Positions 43,609 through 52,524 are shown, counted from the stretch's first letter. The stretch: DNA of 64,000 bases from Methanocella paludicola SANAE (GCF_000011005.1 NC_013665.1:868001-932000), one strand, 5' to 3'. Numbers and translations: made by a program. The notes: generated from the letters alone by a model not told the origin.

Positions 43609-44094
43609 ATGAAGAGATTGATCTTATTAATTTCAATAATCGCATTATCACTTTTAGCAGCAGGTTGTACAACCACACCCACCCCTACGCCGACTCCAGC
43701 CCCGACGATTACCCCCACCCCGACGGCCACTCCGATAGTCACGGCCCCGGCAAACATCACGGTAACATTGCCGCCAGGGACGCCCAGCGCGACGGTGACA
43801 ATAACCCATTACATACATGGAAAGATATCGTATACCCGGCAGCCTACCCCCTTATACACGGTCGTCGTGAACACCGATAAGGGCAACCAGTACAGCAACA
43901 CGACCGACATGAGCGGCAACTTCAATGTGACGTTCCTCAGCGACGGCTCGGAAACCTACAAGCTCAAGCTGCTGGACAGCAACAATAACACCGTCTACCA
44001 GGACACTCTGCCCAGATACCTGAATGCTACAGGACCTATGAACATCAGCATCGAGGTCCCCGGGACTACCGGGACTAACGTGACCATAACGTGA
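43609..44094 (+). CDS. Small secreted lipoprotein with PT-rich linker
   Basis: A 161-residue protein. It has a signal peptide with lipobox LLAAGC (Cys20), then a stretch of alternating Thr and Pro (residues about 21-50). An extracellular beta domain follows (YTVVVNTDKGNQYSNTTDMS), probably a carboxypeptidase-regulatory-like or Ig fold. Several Asn-X-Thr sequons suggest glycosylation. It stands alone between tRNA-Gln and the flavodoxin gene. Function unknown. Confidence 0.8.
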   Translation: MKRLILLISIIALSLLAAGCTTTPTPTPTPAPTITPTPTATPIVTAPANITVTLPPGTPSATVTITHYIHGKISYTRQPTPLYTVVVNTDKGNQYSNTTDMSGNFNVTFLSDGSETYKLKLLDSNNNTVYQDTLPRYLNATGPMNISIEVPGTTGTNVTIT

Positions 44095-44143
44095 AGGCCC
44101 GATACTTATATTTTTAACAGCGATTATAGTAAAAGGGATTACT

Positions 44144-44614
44144 ATGAAAATAGGCATTATCGTGCATTCTCAGACCGGCCACAATCTTGCCGTCGCCGAG
44201 GCGCTCAAGGCGAAACTGGCGGCAGCGGGACATTCTGCTAATATCGAACGCATCAACCCCGTCGACCCGAAGCAGACCGACGCGAAGAAAATCCAGATCG
44301 AAAAGCTACCGGACCTCAGCGCCTACGATGCGCTCGTGCTCGCGGCACCTGTGCAGGCTTTTTCGTTGTCTAACGTAATGAAAGCGTATCTTCCGCATCT
44401 CCCGGCGCTGAACGGCAAGAAGGTCGCCATCTTCGTTACCAAGGGCCTGCCATTTAACTGGACGGGCGGAAATTCGTCAGTTTCAGCTATAAAAAATGCT
44501 GTCGAGTCTAAGGGTGGAGTCGTTGTCGGCTCGGAGCTGATGGCATGGGGCGGCGACGCGGACAGGGATAAGAGGATCGGCGATATGGTCGACCGGTTGA
44601 GCAAGCTCTTTTAA
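44144..44614 (+). CDS. Flavodoxin-family protein
   Basis: A 156-residue protein. The FMN phosphate loop reads VHSQTGHNLAVAEAL, and the later loops LVLAAPVQAF and VTKGLPFNWTGGNSS fit a short-chain flavodoxin or NADPH-dependent FMN reductase-like fold. It is a cytosolic electron carrier or quinone reductase; the partner is unknown. It differs from the other flavodoxin-like protein at 46.6 kb. Repeat copy C begins about 50 nt downstream. Confidence 0.85.
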   Translation: MKIGIIVHSQTGHNLAVAEALKAKLAAAGHSANIERINPVDPKQTDAKKIQIEKLPDLSAYDALVLAAPVQAFSLSNVMKAYLPHLPALNGKKVAIFVTKGLPFNWTGGNSSVSAIKNAVESKGGVVVGSELMAWGGDADRDKRIGDMVDRLSKLF

Positions 44615-44879
44615 CTATTTTGTTTTTGTGTTATCAATCATACCATCTTCCACTGGCGTTGATTTGTTCGGTCGGTATCTCGAACTTCTCCAAAGGAATT
44701 AAACCACGAATTTTTCTTTTTAGATTTTTCTCACGAAGCCTCGAATGCTCTAGAACACCGTCAATGCCCGAACTCACTAATACACAGGGCAGTGCTCTAA
44801 TTCTCTAACGCGCTAACCCGAAACGAATGCTCTAAAGCCCTAAATCACGTTTGAAACGCTAAACGGTAGAGCACTAACA

Positions 44880-46163
44880 GGCTCTGTCCCTATTTTGCTG
44901 TAATTTGTTTTTATTTGGTTAATATTTTTAGCCCTGTATTCTCAATTTATTGTTTGGAGAACAAAATATGAGGAATACAAGGCCATACAGTGATACGAAG
45001 TACGCGTTGAAATATATTAGGGCAGACTCGGATGCTATGAAGAATCTTATCAGGGATCTTCTTAATAGTATTCTTGAGGAAGAGGCGTGTGAGCAGGCCG
45101 GGGCTATGCATTATGAGCGGGCGGAGGGAAGGAGGGCTCGTCGTAATGGGTATAAGTCTCGTGGATTGGTGACTCGTTATGGTAAGGTGGAGTTGGAGAA
45201 GCCTCAGCTTCGTGAGGTGCCTTTTGAGACCTGTCTGTTCGACCGGTACAGCAGGGCTGAAAAGGCGGTGGTGAATGTCATTAGCGAATCCTATCTTCAG
45301 GGCGTCAGCACGCGGAAAATGAGGAAGGTATTACAGACTCTTGGTGTTGAGGTGAGTAAAAGCAGTGTAAGCAGAATAAGTGAGGAATTGGATGATGATG
45401 TGAGACATTTCCTCGCGAGGCCTCTTGGAGGTACTCCGTACTTGTTCGTTGATGCCACCTACATCAAGGTGAGAGATAATGGGATGTACGTCTCGAAGCC
45501 CGTGTTCATCGCCATGGGCGTCAATCAGGATGGGTACAAGGAGATACTTGACTCGAGGATCATGGACCGGGAGGATGAGGACTGGTGGACCGTGTTCTTT
45601 GATGATCTCAAGAAACGGGGGCTCACAGGCATAAAAATGGTTATCAGCGACGGGCATAAGGGGATTAAAAAGGCTGTTGAGCAGTGTTTTCTGGGTGCCA
45701 GCTGGCAGTTGTGTCACGTACACTTCAGAAGAAGCGTGATAAAGACCGTACCAGCGAAACAGAGAGGCGAGATCAACCAATTACTGAAAGATCACATAGA
45801 ATCTCCTAACCTTTTGGCCAACCTGGCCGAAGATCTCGAAGCCCGTGGTCTTGACAAGGCCAGCAGCCTGATCGATAAAAACCTGCCTTGCCTCTATAAC
45901 TACCTGGCATTTCCCCCACACCAATGGATAAAACTACGAACGACCAACACCCTGGAGAACGTGAACAGTCTCATAAAACGAAGAACCAGGCCCATCGGAG
46001 CATTTCCAAGCAACCAATCCGCGTTACGAGTCATCGTAAACATCCTGATGGACGTGAACGAGGAATATGCAGTAGACAAAAAACATATAGACCTGGAACG
46101 CAATGACTAGAATAACGAATACAAGGGCTAAAACCAAAATTACAGAAAATACGGGACACTGCC
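44880..46163 (+). mobile_element. IS256-type insertion sequence (1284 bp) inside repeat copy C
   Basis: The ends GGCTCTGTCCC and (inverted) GGCAGTGTCCC extend as imperfect repeats of about 26 bp that include CTGTAATTT. An 8-bp direct repeat CACTAACA flanks the element at 44872-44879 and 46164-46171, as expected for the family. It carries one intact transposase. The target was an octamer in the centre of the hairpin. Confidence 0.92.
44968..46110 (+). CDS. IS256/Mutator-type transposase
   Basis: I chose ATG 44968 (MRNTRPYS); the frame extends to 44950. The product has 380 residues. It contains the family's YLQGVSTRKMRKVL, the first catalytic Asp in LFVDATYIKVRD, the second in MVISDGHKGIKKA, the QLCHVHFRRSV motif, and the C-terminal Glu in RTTNTLENVNSLIKRR. 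It appears complete and possibly active. Confidence 0.94.
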   Translation: MRNTRPYSDTKYALKYIRADSDAMKNLIRDLLNSILEEEACEQAGAMHYERAEGRRARRNGYKSRGLVTRYGKVELEKPQLREVPFETCLFDRYSRAEKAVVNVISESYLQGVSTRKMRKVLQTLGVEVSKSSVSRISEELDDDVRHFLARPLGGTPYLFVDATYIKVRDNGMYVSKPVFIAMGVNQDGYKEILDSRIMDREDEDWWTVFFDDLKKRGLTGIKMVISDGHKGIKKAVEQCFLGASWQLCHVHFRRSVIKTVPAKQRGEINQLLKDHIESPNLLANLAEDLEARGLDKASSLIDKNLPCLYNYLAFPPHQWIKLRTTNTLENVNSLIKRRTRPIGAFPSNQSALRVIVNILMDVNEEYAVDKKHIDLERND

Positions 46164-46592
46164 CACTAACACTCTAAGAGCCCGGTCATTCCCCCGTATT
46201 TTTGGGTATTAGTGGCGTTGGCGTTTTAGCCGTGCATTAGAGAGTTGGTGCAAGGCTCGTTTAGCGTTTCGAACGTGCATTCGAGTTTTAGAGCATTCTT
46301 TTCGGGTTTGAGGCTTCGAGAGTTCGTGCAATGCCCAGAGTATTAGGGAGTTCGTGCGTTGATGGTGAGTTCGAGGCTTAGTGGTTTAGTGAGAAAAAAT
46401 TATAAAAGAAAATTAGAGGTTTAATTCCTTTGGAGAGGTTCGAGATACCGACCGAACTATTCAGCGCCATAGGAAATACAGTATTGAATTAGCCTGGAAC
46501 TAATGGCCATTATCTATATATCGTTTAATATTAATTAAAAACCTGTTGACGACGATGCTTTTATATACAAAGTATGTATTGTATCGCATAAT

Positions 46593-46616
46593 AAGTAAGT
46601 TAACGTTTACTTACAT
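46593..46616. promoter_or_regulatory. Probable TetR operator and promoter of flavodoxin-tetR operon
   Basis: AAGTAAGTTAAC and GTTTACTTACAT form a 24-bp inverted repeat with 10 of 12 positions paired. It sits just downstream of a TATA-like CTTTTATATAC (46557-46567) and 20 nt before the flavodoxin ATG. A repressor bound here would block transcription; the TetR gene downstream is the obvious candidate. Confidence 0.6.
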
Positions 46617-46635
46617 AATTCATGAGGGATCAGAA

Positions 46636-47172
46636 ATGAAAGCATTGGTGATATACGGCACAAGAGGCGGCGCGACAAAGCAGATCGCCGAAGAAATAGG
46701 AAAAATACTGGGCGAACAGGGCTTCGAGGTCTCCGTTGACGACGCTAAAAAGTCAAAGAGCTACAATGTGAACGAATACGACCTTATAGTAGTCGGCAGC
46801 TCGGTCTGGGCCACATACTGGAAGTGGCAGGCGACCCGCTTCATGCGGAGGAACGCGAAGAAGCTGATGGGCAAGAAGGTCGCACTATTCTCATCGGGGC
46901 TGGCGGGCGGGGACCCGACACAGAAGGAGTATGCCCACAAGAGCATCGAAACTACTGCCGCAAAGTTCCCGTGGGTCAAGCCTATCGCCCTGGCCTATTT
47001 CGGCGGCTATGTTGATTTCGAGCACCCGACGTTCTTCGCGAGTTTCATGGCCAACGCCATGAAGAAGGATTTTGAAAAGAAGGGCCAGGACACGAGCAAG
47101 CCCTACGATACACGGGACTTTTCGGCGATACGCCAGTGGGCGCTGGATGTGGCGGCGAAGGCTAGAGTATGA
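46636..47172 (+). CDS. Flavodoxin-domain protein (HemG-like)
   Basis: I chose ATG 46636 (GAGGGATCAG just upstream) over an in-frame TTG at 46546; the longer start would also cross the operator. The product has 178 residues. The FMN loop YGTRGGATKQIAEEI, then YDLIVVGSSVWATYWKWQA and ALFSSGLAGGDPT, fit the menaquinone-dependent protoporphyrinogen oxidase / flavodoxin_5 group. It is coupled to the TetR gene by a 4-nt overlap, so its level is probably controlled by that repressor. The reaction is unknown. Confidence 0.85.
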   Translation: MKALVIYGTRGGATKQIAEEIGKILGEQGFEVSVDDAKKSKSYNVNEYDLIVVGSSVWATYWKWQATRFMRRNAKKLMGKKVALFSSGLAGGDPTQKEYAHKSIETTAAKFPWVKPIALAYFGGYVDFEHPTFFASFMANAMKKDFEKKGQDTSKPYDTRDFSAIRQWALDVAAKARV

Positions 47173-47819
47173 GCGTGAAACGTAAAACCGTTAAGACTGG
47201 CCGGCCCGTGAAGGTGCCGGGGGAAAAGGGCACGAAAGAGAAGATATTCGATGCTGCCGTCGACCTTTTTGCAGAAAAGGGCTATGACCGCGTGTCTATC
47301 CGGGACATCGCACGTGCGGTAGGCGTCACAGAAGGTGCCGTCTACAAGCACTATACGAGCAAAGACGAAATACTTGATTCGATCTTCAACTACGTCGAAG
47401 GCCGGATATATCCGGCGGTCCCCGAGGGCAGCACGGATGCCCTCATCGATTCCTATTCCTTGCGGGAGATACTCGAGATGACCCCCTGCTACATGCTGGC
47501 CGACCAGTCCCTGGCCAGGATCACGCGCATCATGCTCATCGAGATGTACCATAACGAGAAGATCAGGAACTACGTCCGGCGTGAGCTTTTCGAGAGGTCG
47601 GTCGACGAGACGGCGATCCTATTTAAAAAGCTCATGGAGAAGGGTAAAATAAAGCCCTGCGACCCCCGGGCGCTGTCGACCATGTTCATCTCCTATATGG
47701 TCTACTGGTACTTCGAGGTGTTCGTCTTTAGCTATGGCGTGCCGCGGGACCTCGACCGCATTGAAAAGGAAATGCGGGCGCAGATCGACCTGATCGTGGA
47801 TCTGGCCGGTGCTCTATGA
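47169..47819 (+). CDS. TetR/AcrR-family transcriptional regulator
   Basis: A 216-residue regulator. After a basic tail, the helix-turn-helix domain reads KIFDAAVDLFAEKGYDRVSI then DIARAVGVTEGAVYKHYTSK, the standard TetR recognition region. The rest is all-helical and would bind an unknown ligand. It overlaps the flavodoxin gene by 4 nt. An inverted repeat at the operon promoter suggests self-control. Such regulators often respond to drugs or redox-active compounds. Confidence 0.92.
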   Translation: MSVKRKTVKTGRPVKVPGEKGTKEKIFDAAVDLFAEKGYDRVSIRDIARAVGVTEGAVYKHYTSKDEILDSIFNYVEGRIYPAVPEGSTDALIDSYSLREILEMTPCYMLADQSLARITRIMLIEMYHNEKIRNYVRRELFERSVDETAILFKKLMEKGKIKPCDPRALSTMFISYMVYWYFEVFVFSYGVPRDLDRIEKEMRAQIDLIVDLAGAL

Positions 47820-47823
47820 CCGA

Positions 47824-48003
47824 TCAAATCATTTGCGCTCCATCCCTTAAGGCGATACAGCAATTGGAGCACCCTTCCCTCTCCTGGCAGAATACATTTT
47901 TCTCATGGATGCACCAGCTGCCGAAGTTCCCTTCTTTCACGACCCCGGGAATGGCTCGCCTGACCTCAACATAAGCTACTACGGCATTATCCACTTCGAA
48001 CAC
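47824..48003 (-). CDS. Small Cys-rich protein, 59 residues
   Basis: A GTG-started frame (48003) with a strong GAGGAGAGG 6 nt upstream. The product carries Cys31, Cys39, Cys45, Cys48 and Cys49 in WCIHEKNVFC and EGCSNCC. The spacing suggests a bound metal or Fe-S cluster. The N-terminal half is ordinary (VVAYVEVRRAIPGVVKEG). It converges on the TetR gene with a 4-nt gap. I do not recognise the family. The good ribosome-binding site and tidy Cys pattern argue for a real gene. Confidence 0.68.
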   Translation of the reverse strand: MFEVDNAVVAYVEVRRAIPGVVKEGNFGSWCIHEKNVFCQEREGCSNCCIALRDGAQMI

Positions 48004-48237
48004 GACATACCTCTCCTCAATTATATAACAATTAAAATATAAATATCGATTATCTATATATTTTTCGGTATTTAATCAATTATATACTATTGTATTGAGT
48101 TAAAAGTTTAAAAACAAGAAAATACAGCCGTTTTTTGCTCAAGTACATAATCCTCAAGCATCTAATGAGCAACAATACGTCACGGGGCCCTCATTGCACC
48201 AAATTTAAATACGGTAAGGCACTAATAGTAGGACGCC

Positions 48238-49401
48238 ATGGCCGACAACAGCACGAGCATTATCGAGAGCATCAGTCACTCCGCCTTCATCCAGGGCATC
48301 GAGGACGGCGTCATGAAGGCGACCGGTCTAAGCCAGGGATGGGTTGACTTTCTCGTCGCCATATTGATCGTCGTGCTAGCATATCTGCTGGCCAAGGCCA
48401 CCAGGCGTTTTATTAATGACGTTGCCCCGCACCTGGTCTCGAAGACGCAGACCACGCTGGACGACCATCTGTTAAAGGCGGTCAATGGCCCCCTCCAGGT
48501 CTTCATACTCGCCGTCGGCATATACCTTGCCTGTGCCACGCTCAACGAGCTGCCCGGCCTGGTCTCCGATAACCTGGCCACGCTGCTGACGATCGTTTTG
48601 GTCTATATCGTCGCATACGTCGTGTCGAACATTACCGGCGCTTTGATCAACTGGTACAAGGAAGACGTCGCCCCGAAGACTGATTCCGAGCTGGACGACG
48701 TGCTCATGCCGTTCATGAGCAAGGCCGTCGGCGCGGTCGTATTTATTCTGGCCACCCTGATGGTGCTGGGCATCCTGCATATCGAGATCACGCCGCTCCT
48801 CGCCACTCTAGGCGTGGGCGGCATTGCCGTCGCCCTGGCAGCGCAGGAGCTTTTATCGAACGTGTTCGGCGCGATCGCCATCCTCTCGGACCGCCCATAC
48901 AAGATCGGCGACCGCATCTAGCTTTCCAGCGGTATGGTGGGCGACGTGGTCGAGATCGGCCTCCGCAGCACCCGCATCCGGACGCTCGACAGCCGGCTCA
49001 TCGTCGTGCCCAACTCGGACATCTCCAAGTCCAACATCATCAACTACTCGCTCCCCGACGCAAAAGTACGATTCACTATAAACGTGGGCATCGCCTACGA
49101 CTCGAACGTAGACAAGGCCTTTGCCGTTCTCAAGGACATCGCTACCCATACCGAGGGCGTGCTCGTCGACCCGGCGCCGCAAGTTTACGTCAAAGACCTG
49201 GGCGACTTCTCCATAAATCTCATGATGCACGTCTGGGCAAAAGATTACAAATTGAGCTGGGAAGTTCCCGACCACATTTACCGGGAGATACTCAGGCGTT
49301 TCGCCGAAGAAAAGATCGATATCCCGTACCCGATACAGTCGGTCATCCTTAATCGGCCCCAGATCGCCATGGAAGCGGTCACTCCGCCAATAAAGCGCTG
49401 A
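48238..49401 (+). pseudogene. MscS-family mechanosensitive channel with one in-frame TAG
   Basis: One open frame of 387 codons apart from TAG at 48919-48921. Before the stop come about four membrane helices, the pore-lining GVGGIAVALAAQELLSNVFG and RPYKIGDRI; after it, in the same frame, LSSGMVGDVVEIGLRSTRI and the complete cytoplasmic domain. In relatives this position is a polar residue such as Gln or Glu, so CAG-to-TAG is a likely change. Channels of this type release solutes on osmotic downshock. The gene may be newly broken, read through (pyrrolysine is a possibility only if pyl genes exist), or a sequencing error. TAG is an ordinary stop elsewhere in the window. Confidence 0.8.
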
Positions 49402-49996
49402 TCTTTTTATAATCCTCTACGAGCGTATCCTTAAGCGTTCTCTTGTAGATCATTGCTGCGGGATGGTATGTTATGAGGTACCTGTGCCCGTCTTTTTCTA
49501 CGACGGTGCCGTGCTCCTTTCCCATTTCCACTTTTCTGCCGAGCATCGTCTCTGCTGCCGTTTTACCTAAAAGCACGATGCCCTTCGGCCCGATGACCTC
49601 TATCTGCTTTTGCAGGTACGGGTGGCAGGCCTCGACCTCGTAGTCGAAGGGCGGCCTGTTCTCGGGTGGGCGGCACTTCACGATGTTCGTGATGTAGACA
49701 TCCTTGCGGTCGATGCCCGCTTCCTCGAGGAGCTCGTTGAGGTTTCGGCCCGCGGCCCCGACAAAAGGCTGGCCCTGCTTGTCCTCGTTCTTTCCCGGCG
49801 CTTCGCCGATGAGCATGATCTTCGCATTGATAGGTCCCGAGCCTACCACGACGTTCGTCCTCGAGAGCTTAAGGTCGCAGCGTGGGCAGTGCAGGACGTC
49901 GTCGATCTTGTTGAGGATCTGTACCATGCGTTCTGTGTCGGGGTCCATATCAAGATGATATCGTCTTTGATTGTATTTGAGGATGTACCTACACAT
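49379..49996 (-). CDS. Family 4 uracil-DNA glycosylase
   Basis: A 205-residue protein (189 from the alternative ATG 49948, which fits the family better). It has the 4Fe-4S cysteines in CPRC and in KCRPPENRPP and EACHPY, the active-site GEAPGKNEDKQGQPFVG, and the C-terminal YLITYHPAA. It removes uracil from DNA as the first step of base excision repair, a task important in archaea with many deaminated cytosines. It converges on the MscS gene with a 23-nt overlap. Confidence 0.93.
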   Translation of the reverse strand: MCRYILKYNQRRYHLDMDPDTERMVQILNKIDDVLHCPRCDLKLSRTNVVVGSGPINAKIMLIGEAPGKNEDKQGQPFVGAAGRNLNELLEEAGIDRKDVYITNIVKCRPPENRPPFDYEVEACHPYLQKQIEVIGPKGIVLLGKTAAETMLGRKVEMGKEHGTVVEKDGHRYLITYHPAAMIYKRTLKDTLVEDYKKISALLAE

Positions 49997-50149
49997 TATG
50001 ATAAACTGTCTTTTATCCTATGCCGTCTCGGCATAACTGGAAAGCATCTGGTTTTACATAGCTAACGACTAACAATGGACCAGGCAAATAGAGAAATCAG
50101 GACACTGCTACCTCTATTCCTGGTAATTCATGCTTTCCCTTGAGTTTTA

Positions 50150-50285
50150 ATCTTTTAGGGAAGTTCGTGCCCTTCGGGAGGTTATTTCGTGTTTTAAAAC
50201 CCAAAGCATGCACCTTCGTGCATTTCGTGCCCTTACGTGGGATATAAAAAATTTTCGTGTTTTCGTGTTACCAACCGGAGGGCTG
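50150..50285. repeat. Degenerate TTCGTG-unit repeat
   Basis: In this 317-nt gap TTCGTG recurs in spaced units (TTCGTGCCC, TTCGTGTTTT, TTCGTGCATTTCGTG, TTCGTGTTTTCGTGTTACC). One end, TTCGTGTTACCAACCGGAGG, is similar to the outer ends of the larger hairpins. Only one arm is clear, so it may be half of a decayed hairpin. No gene is present. Confidence 0.5.
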
Positions 50286-50312
50286 TACGTGCATCGCTAA
50301 CACAATAAAAAA

Positions 50313-52151
50313 TTAAATCGACTGGATCAACACCATGATAAGCAGCGTCAGCGACAGGGCCGCAACTATAACGGCAACCGCAAAAGCCCCGCCCATGGCG
50401 ACCATGGCATTAGCAGTACTCGCGAGCTTAGCTATCTTATGCGACCCGAACACGTTCACATCCGTCGCAAGCTCGCTCTCCATGCCGGCCTTCACGGGCT
50501 CCAGGTCCGAGATAGCCTTATCCACCAGCTGAGCGACCGTATCCACCAGAAGGTCACAATCCAAATGCTGCCCCACGTAATTGGCGCCAGAAAGCGTATT
50601 CACGACGTGCGTATCCGTCGTCATGACCTCGGCCTCATCCACGGGCAATCTCCGGATGATATCCTCGCGCAGGCCGTTCACCATGTTGTTCCCGTCGATG
50701 ACGATGTACGCCGTGCGCTGGCCAAGCGCCTCGACGACGGCCACCTGTATGCCCAGGTCGCCCATGCCCTCGAGCCTCGTACAGATAGGCGGAGAGCTGG
50801 CGACACCAAGCCGGATGTCGCCCATGGGCATGGATAACAAAGCTTTCGACGAATTCTCGGCGGCACGGATGATATTATAGGAATCCCTGGTGCCGGGCTC
50901 GATGGCCGTGGCGAAGGGCTCGGTACAGTTATGAGCGTCGATAATAGTAGAATACCTGGCTCCGGCGACGCGGCTCTCGGCCATGGCGGTGAAGCCCACC
51001 GAGAACTCGATATCCTCCGTGGAAGTCGGCGCCTGCGTCGAGATAAGGAATACCGAGTCGTTGAACCGCTGGCCCAGGATCTTCGTGTTCCCGACGGTCA
51101 CGCGGTTAGACTTCGTGGCCTGAGTACTATATTGTACGCGTCCCAGGGCAGTCTTAGCGGCTTTAATGATCTTCTCGGACTCCTCCGCGCTCACGAGGTT
51201 AAAGTCGTGATAGGCAGTGCCGTGCGGGACGATGATAAGCCCCTCATTGAAAGCGCCGGAGACGATCGTGGGCAGGTTGCCGCCGCCGATCTCGCCCATG
51301 GGGCCCGGGTGAACGTAAGGCGTAACAATGACCGCCTTAATGGAATCGTCCATACGCTTGAAGCTCAGCACATTTACGGGGGCGTCGATGGACTCGCCGA
51401 TCTTCTCGAAGAACTCCTCCATGGCGGGCGAGCCCTCGGTCAGGTGGGCGATGAAGTCCTGGATGAAGTCCAGGCTGCTCACGCCGAAGGACTTCATCAT
51501 CGGGTGGTCGACGTAACGCACGAACGCATAGGCCGCCATGACAAAGATAATGCTGGAAATGGCCAGGTCAATATAAAGCACCGGCAACCGTGTATAATAG
51601 AGAAGCGCGAGGGCGCTGAAGAGCGACTGGACCGATGCGGGCACGATGACCTTGGGCAGGCTGTTCACGGAAATGCCCATAAGCACCAGCATACGGAAGG
51701 CGAATATCAGCGACAGCGCCATCACGAAGCCCAGGTACGTGTACGGGATATGGGCCAGGTAAGTGACCACGTTCTCGGCTAACGTAACGACCGCCACGAT
51801 GATGAGCATGAGGAGCGAGATAAGGGCCGAGCGGTCATAGTTCACATTCTCGCCGAAAACGTTCGACATGACCTTGGTCAGGAACGCCGACAGCAAAGCC
51901 GGCACGAAGAACAGGAGCAGCCCCGCTATAATATTATTGGAAAGCGTGAACGGGAACGATCCCGCGCCAATAAGTATCGATAGGGCCAGGGCTATGCCCA
52001 TGGATAGCTTGATGTCCGGGGCCTCGAAAATGTAATCAGCATAGCTGGCAAGCTGCTCTTCCATGCCTCGGGGCTTCTGTTTCCCGCGCCTCGGGCGTAT
52101 TCGCTTGATCCTGGCGATGGCCCGGGCCCAATAACCCTCGGACGTGTCCAT
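50313..52151 (-). CDS. DUF2070-family archaeal membrane protein
   Basis: A 612-residue protein with about seven membrane helices in the first 215 residues, a large cytoplasmic or external domain, and one helix at the C-terminus (AMGGAFAVAVIVAALSLTLL). The soluble domain contains VTPYVHPGPMGEIGGGNLPT and VPHGTAYHDFNLVS, hallmarks of the archaeal DUF2070 family. Its function is not known. It is the last gene of a minus-strand set with the UPF0212, DUF357 and HerA-like genes, 10 nt after the UPF0212 gene. Confidence 0.88.
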   Translation of the reverse strand: MDTSEGYWARAIARIKRIRPRRGKQKPRGMEEQLASYADYIFEAPDIKLSMGIALALSILIGAGSFPFTLSNNIIAGLLLFFVPALLSAFLTKVMSNVFGENVNYDRSALISLLMLIIVAVVTLAENVVTYLAHIPYTYLGFVMALSLIFAFRMLVLMGISVNSLPKVIVPASVQSLFSALALLYYTRLPVLYIDLAISSIIFVMAAYAFVRYVDHPMMKSFGVSSLDFIQDFIAHLTEGSPAMEEFFEKIGESIDAPVNVLSFKRMDDSIKAVIVTPYVHPGPMGEIGGGNLPTIVSGAFNEGLIIVPHGTAYHDFNLVSAEESEKIIKAAKTALGRVQYSTQATKSNRVTVGNTKILGQRFNDSVFLISTQAPTSTEDIEFSVGFTAMAESRVAGARYSTIIDAHNCTEPFATAIEPGTRDSYNIIRAAENSSKALLSMPMGDIRLGVASSPPICTRLEGMGDLGIQVAVVEALGQRTAYIVIDGNNMVNGLREDIIRRLPVDEAEVMTTDTHVVNTLSGANYVGQHLDCDLLVDTVAQLVDKAISDLEPVKAGMESELATDVNVFGSHKIAKLASTANAMVAMGGAFAVAVIVAALSLTLLIMVLIQSI

Positions 52152-52161
52152 CCCTGCCCTG

Positions 52162-52524
52162 CTAGTGAGATTTTTTCTCTTCCGAGCCCAGCTCGGATAT
52201 CTCGAGCACTTTGAGCGGCACGTCCTTCAGGGCTTTGCCGATCTCCTTTTTCGAGATACGCTCGGCGTGCTCCTTGCTCTCCGCGTTGAAGACCTTCATC
52301 TCTAGTAGTAGTCCGACAATGCCAGTGTTGGCCACGACGAAGACACTATCAAAGGGCTCTCCGCAGAACGGGCAGAACGTCGACCCGACGGATACTTCGA
52401 CGTAGTCCATCTTCGGGTTGAGCCTCTTGCCCGCTTCCGAGATGGCCACGCTCATCGCGTCGTCGACGGACTCGACATCCTTTACGACCCAGGCGGCTTC
52501 CAGTACCACCTTGTAATCTGACAT
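52162..52524 (-). CDS. UPF0212/DUF555 archaeal protein
   Basis: A 120-residue protein: [20 protein letters not shown], then [19 protein letters not shown]. The CPFC pair suggests a zinc site. The sequence fits the archaeal UPF0212 (DUF555) family over its whole length; function is unknown. It lies between the DUF357 and DUF2070 genes on the minus strand, with about 100 nt to the upstream gene and 10 nt to the downstream one. Confidence 0.88.
   Translation of the reverse strand: MSDYKVVLEAAWVVKDVESVDDAMSVAISEAGKRLNPKMDYVEVSVGSTFCPFCGEPFDSVFVVANTGIVGLLLEMKVFNAESKEHAERISKKEIGKALKDVPLKVLEISELGSEEKKSH

Larger units (their letters stand above)
44666..46457. repeat. ~500-bp octamer hairpin repeat, copy C, split by an insertion sequence
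   Basis: Left arm 44666-44879 and right arm 46172-46457 carry the same ends (GTTCGGTCGGTATCTCGAAC at left, inverted at right) and landmarks as copies A and B. Removing the 1284-bp insertion and one copy of its 8-bp duplication leaves 500 bp, close to 506 and 495 bp for the other copies. The octamers here are mostly of the CTAA kind (CACTAATA, CTCTAATT, CTCTAACG, CGCTAACC), where copy A has mostly CGAA. Confidence 0.85.

Noticed and set aside
48919-48921. Firm call of pyrrolysine at the MscS TAG
   Set aside because: No pyl gene in the window, TAG ends other normal genes, and CAG-to-TAG mutation is the simpler explanation.
50931-51782. 283-residue plus-strand frame opposite the DUF2070 gene
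   Set aside because: His/Asp/Gly-rich mirror sequence without a start signal; the DUF2070 signature is on the other strand.
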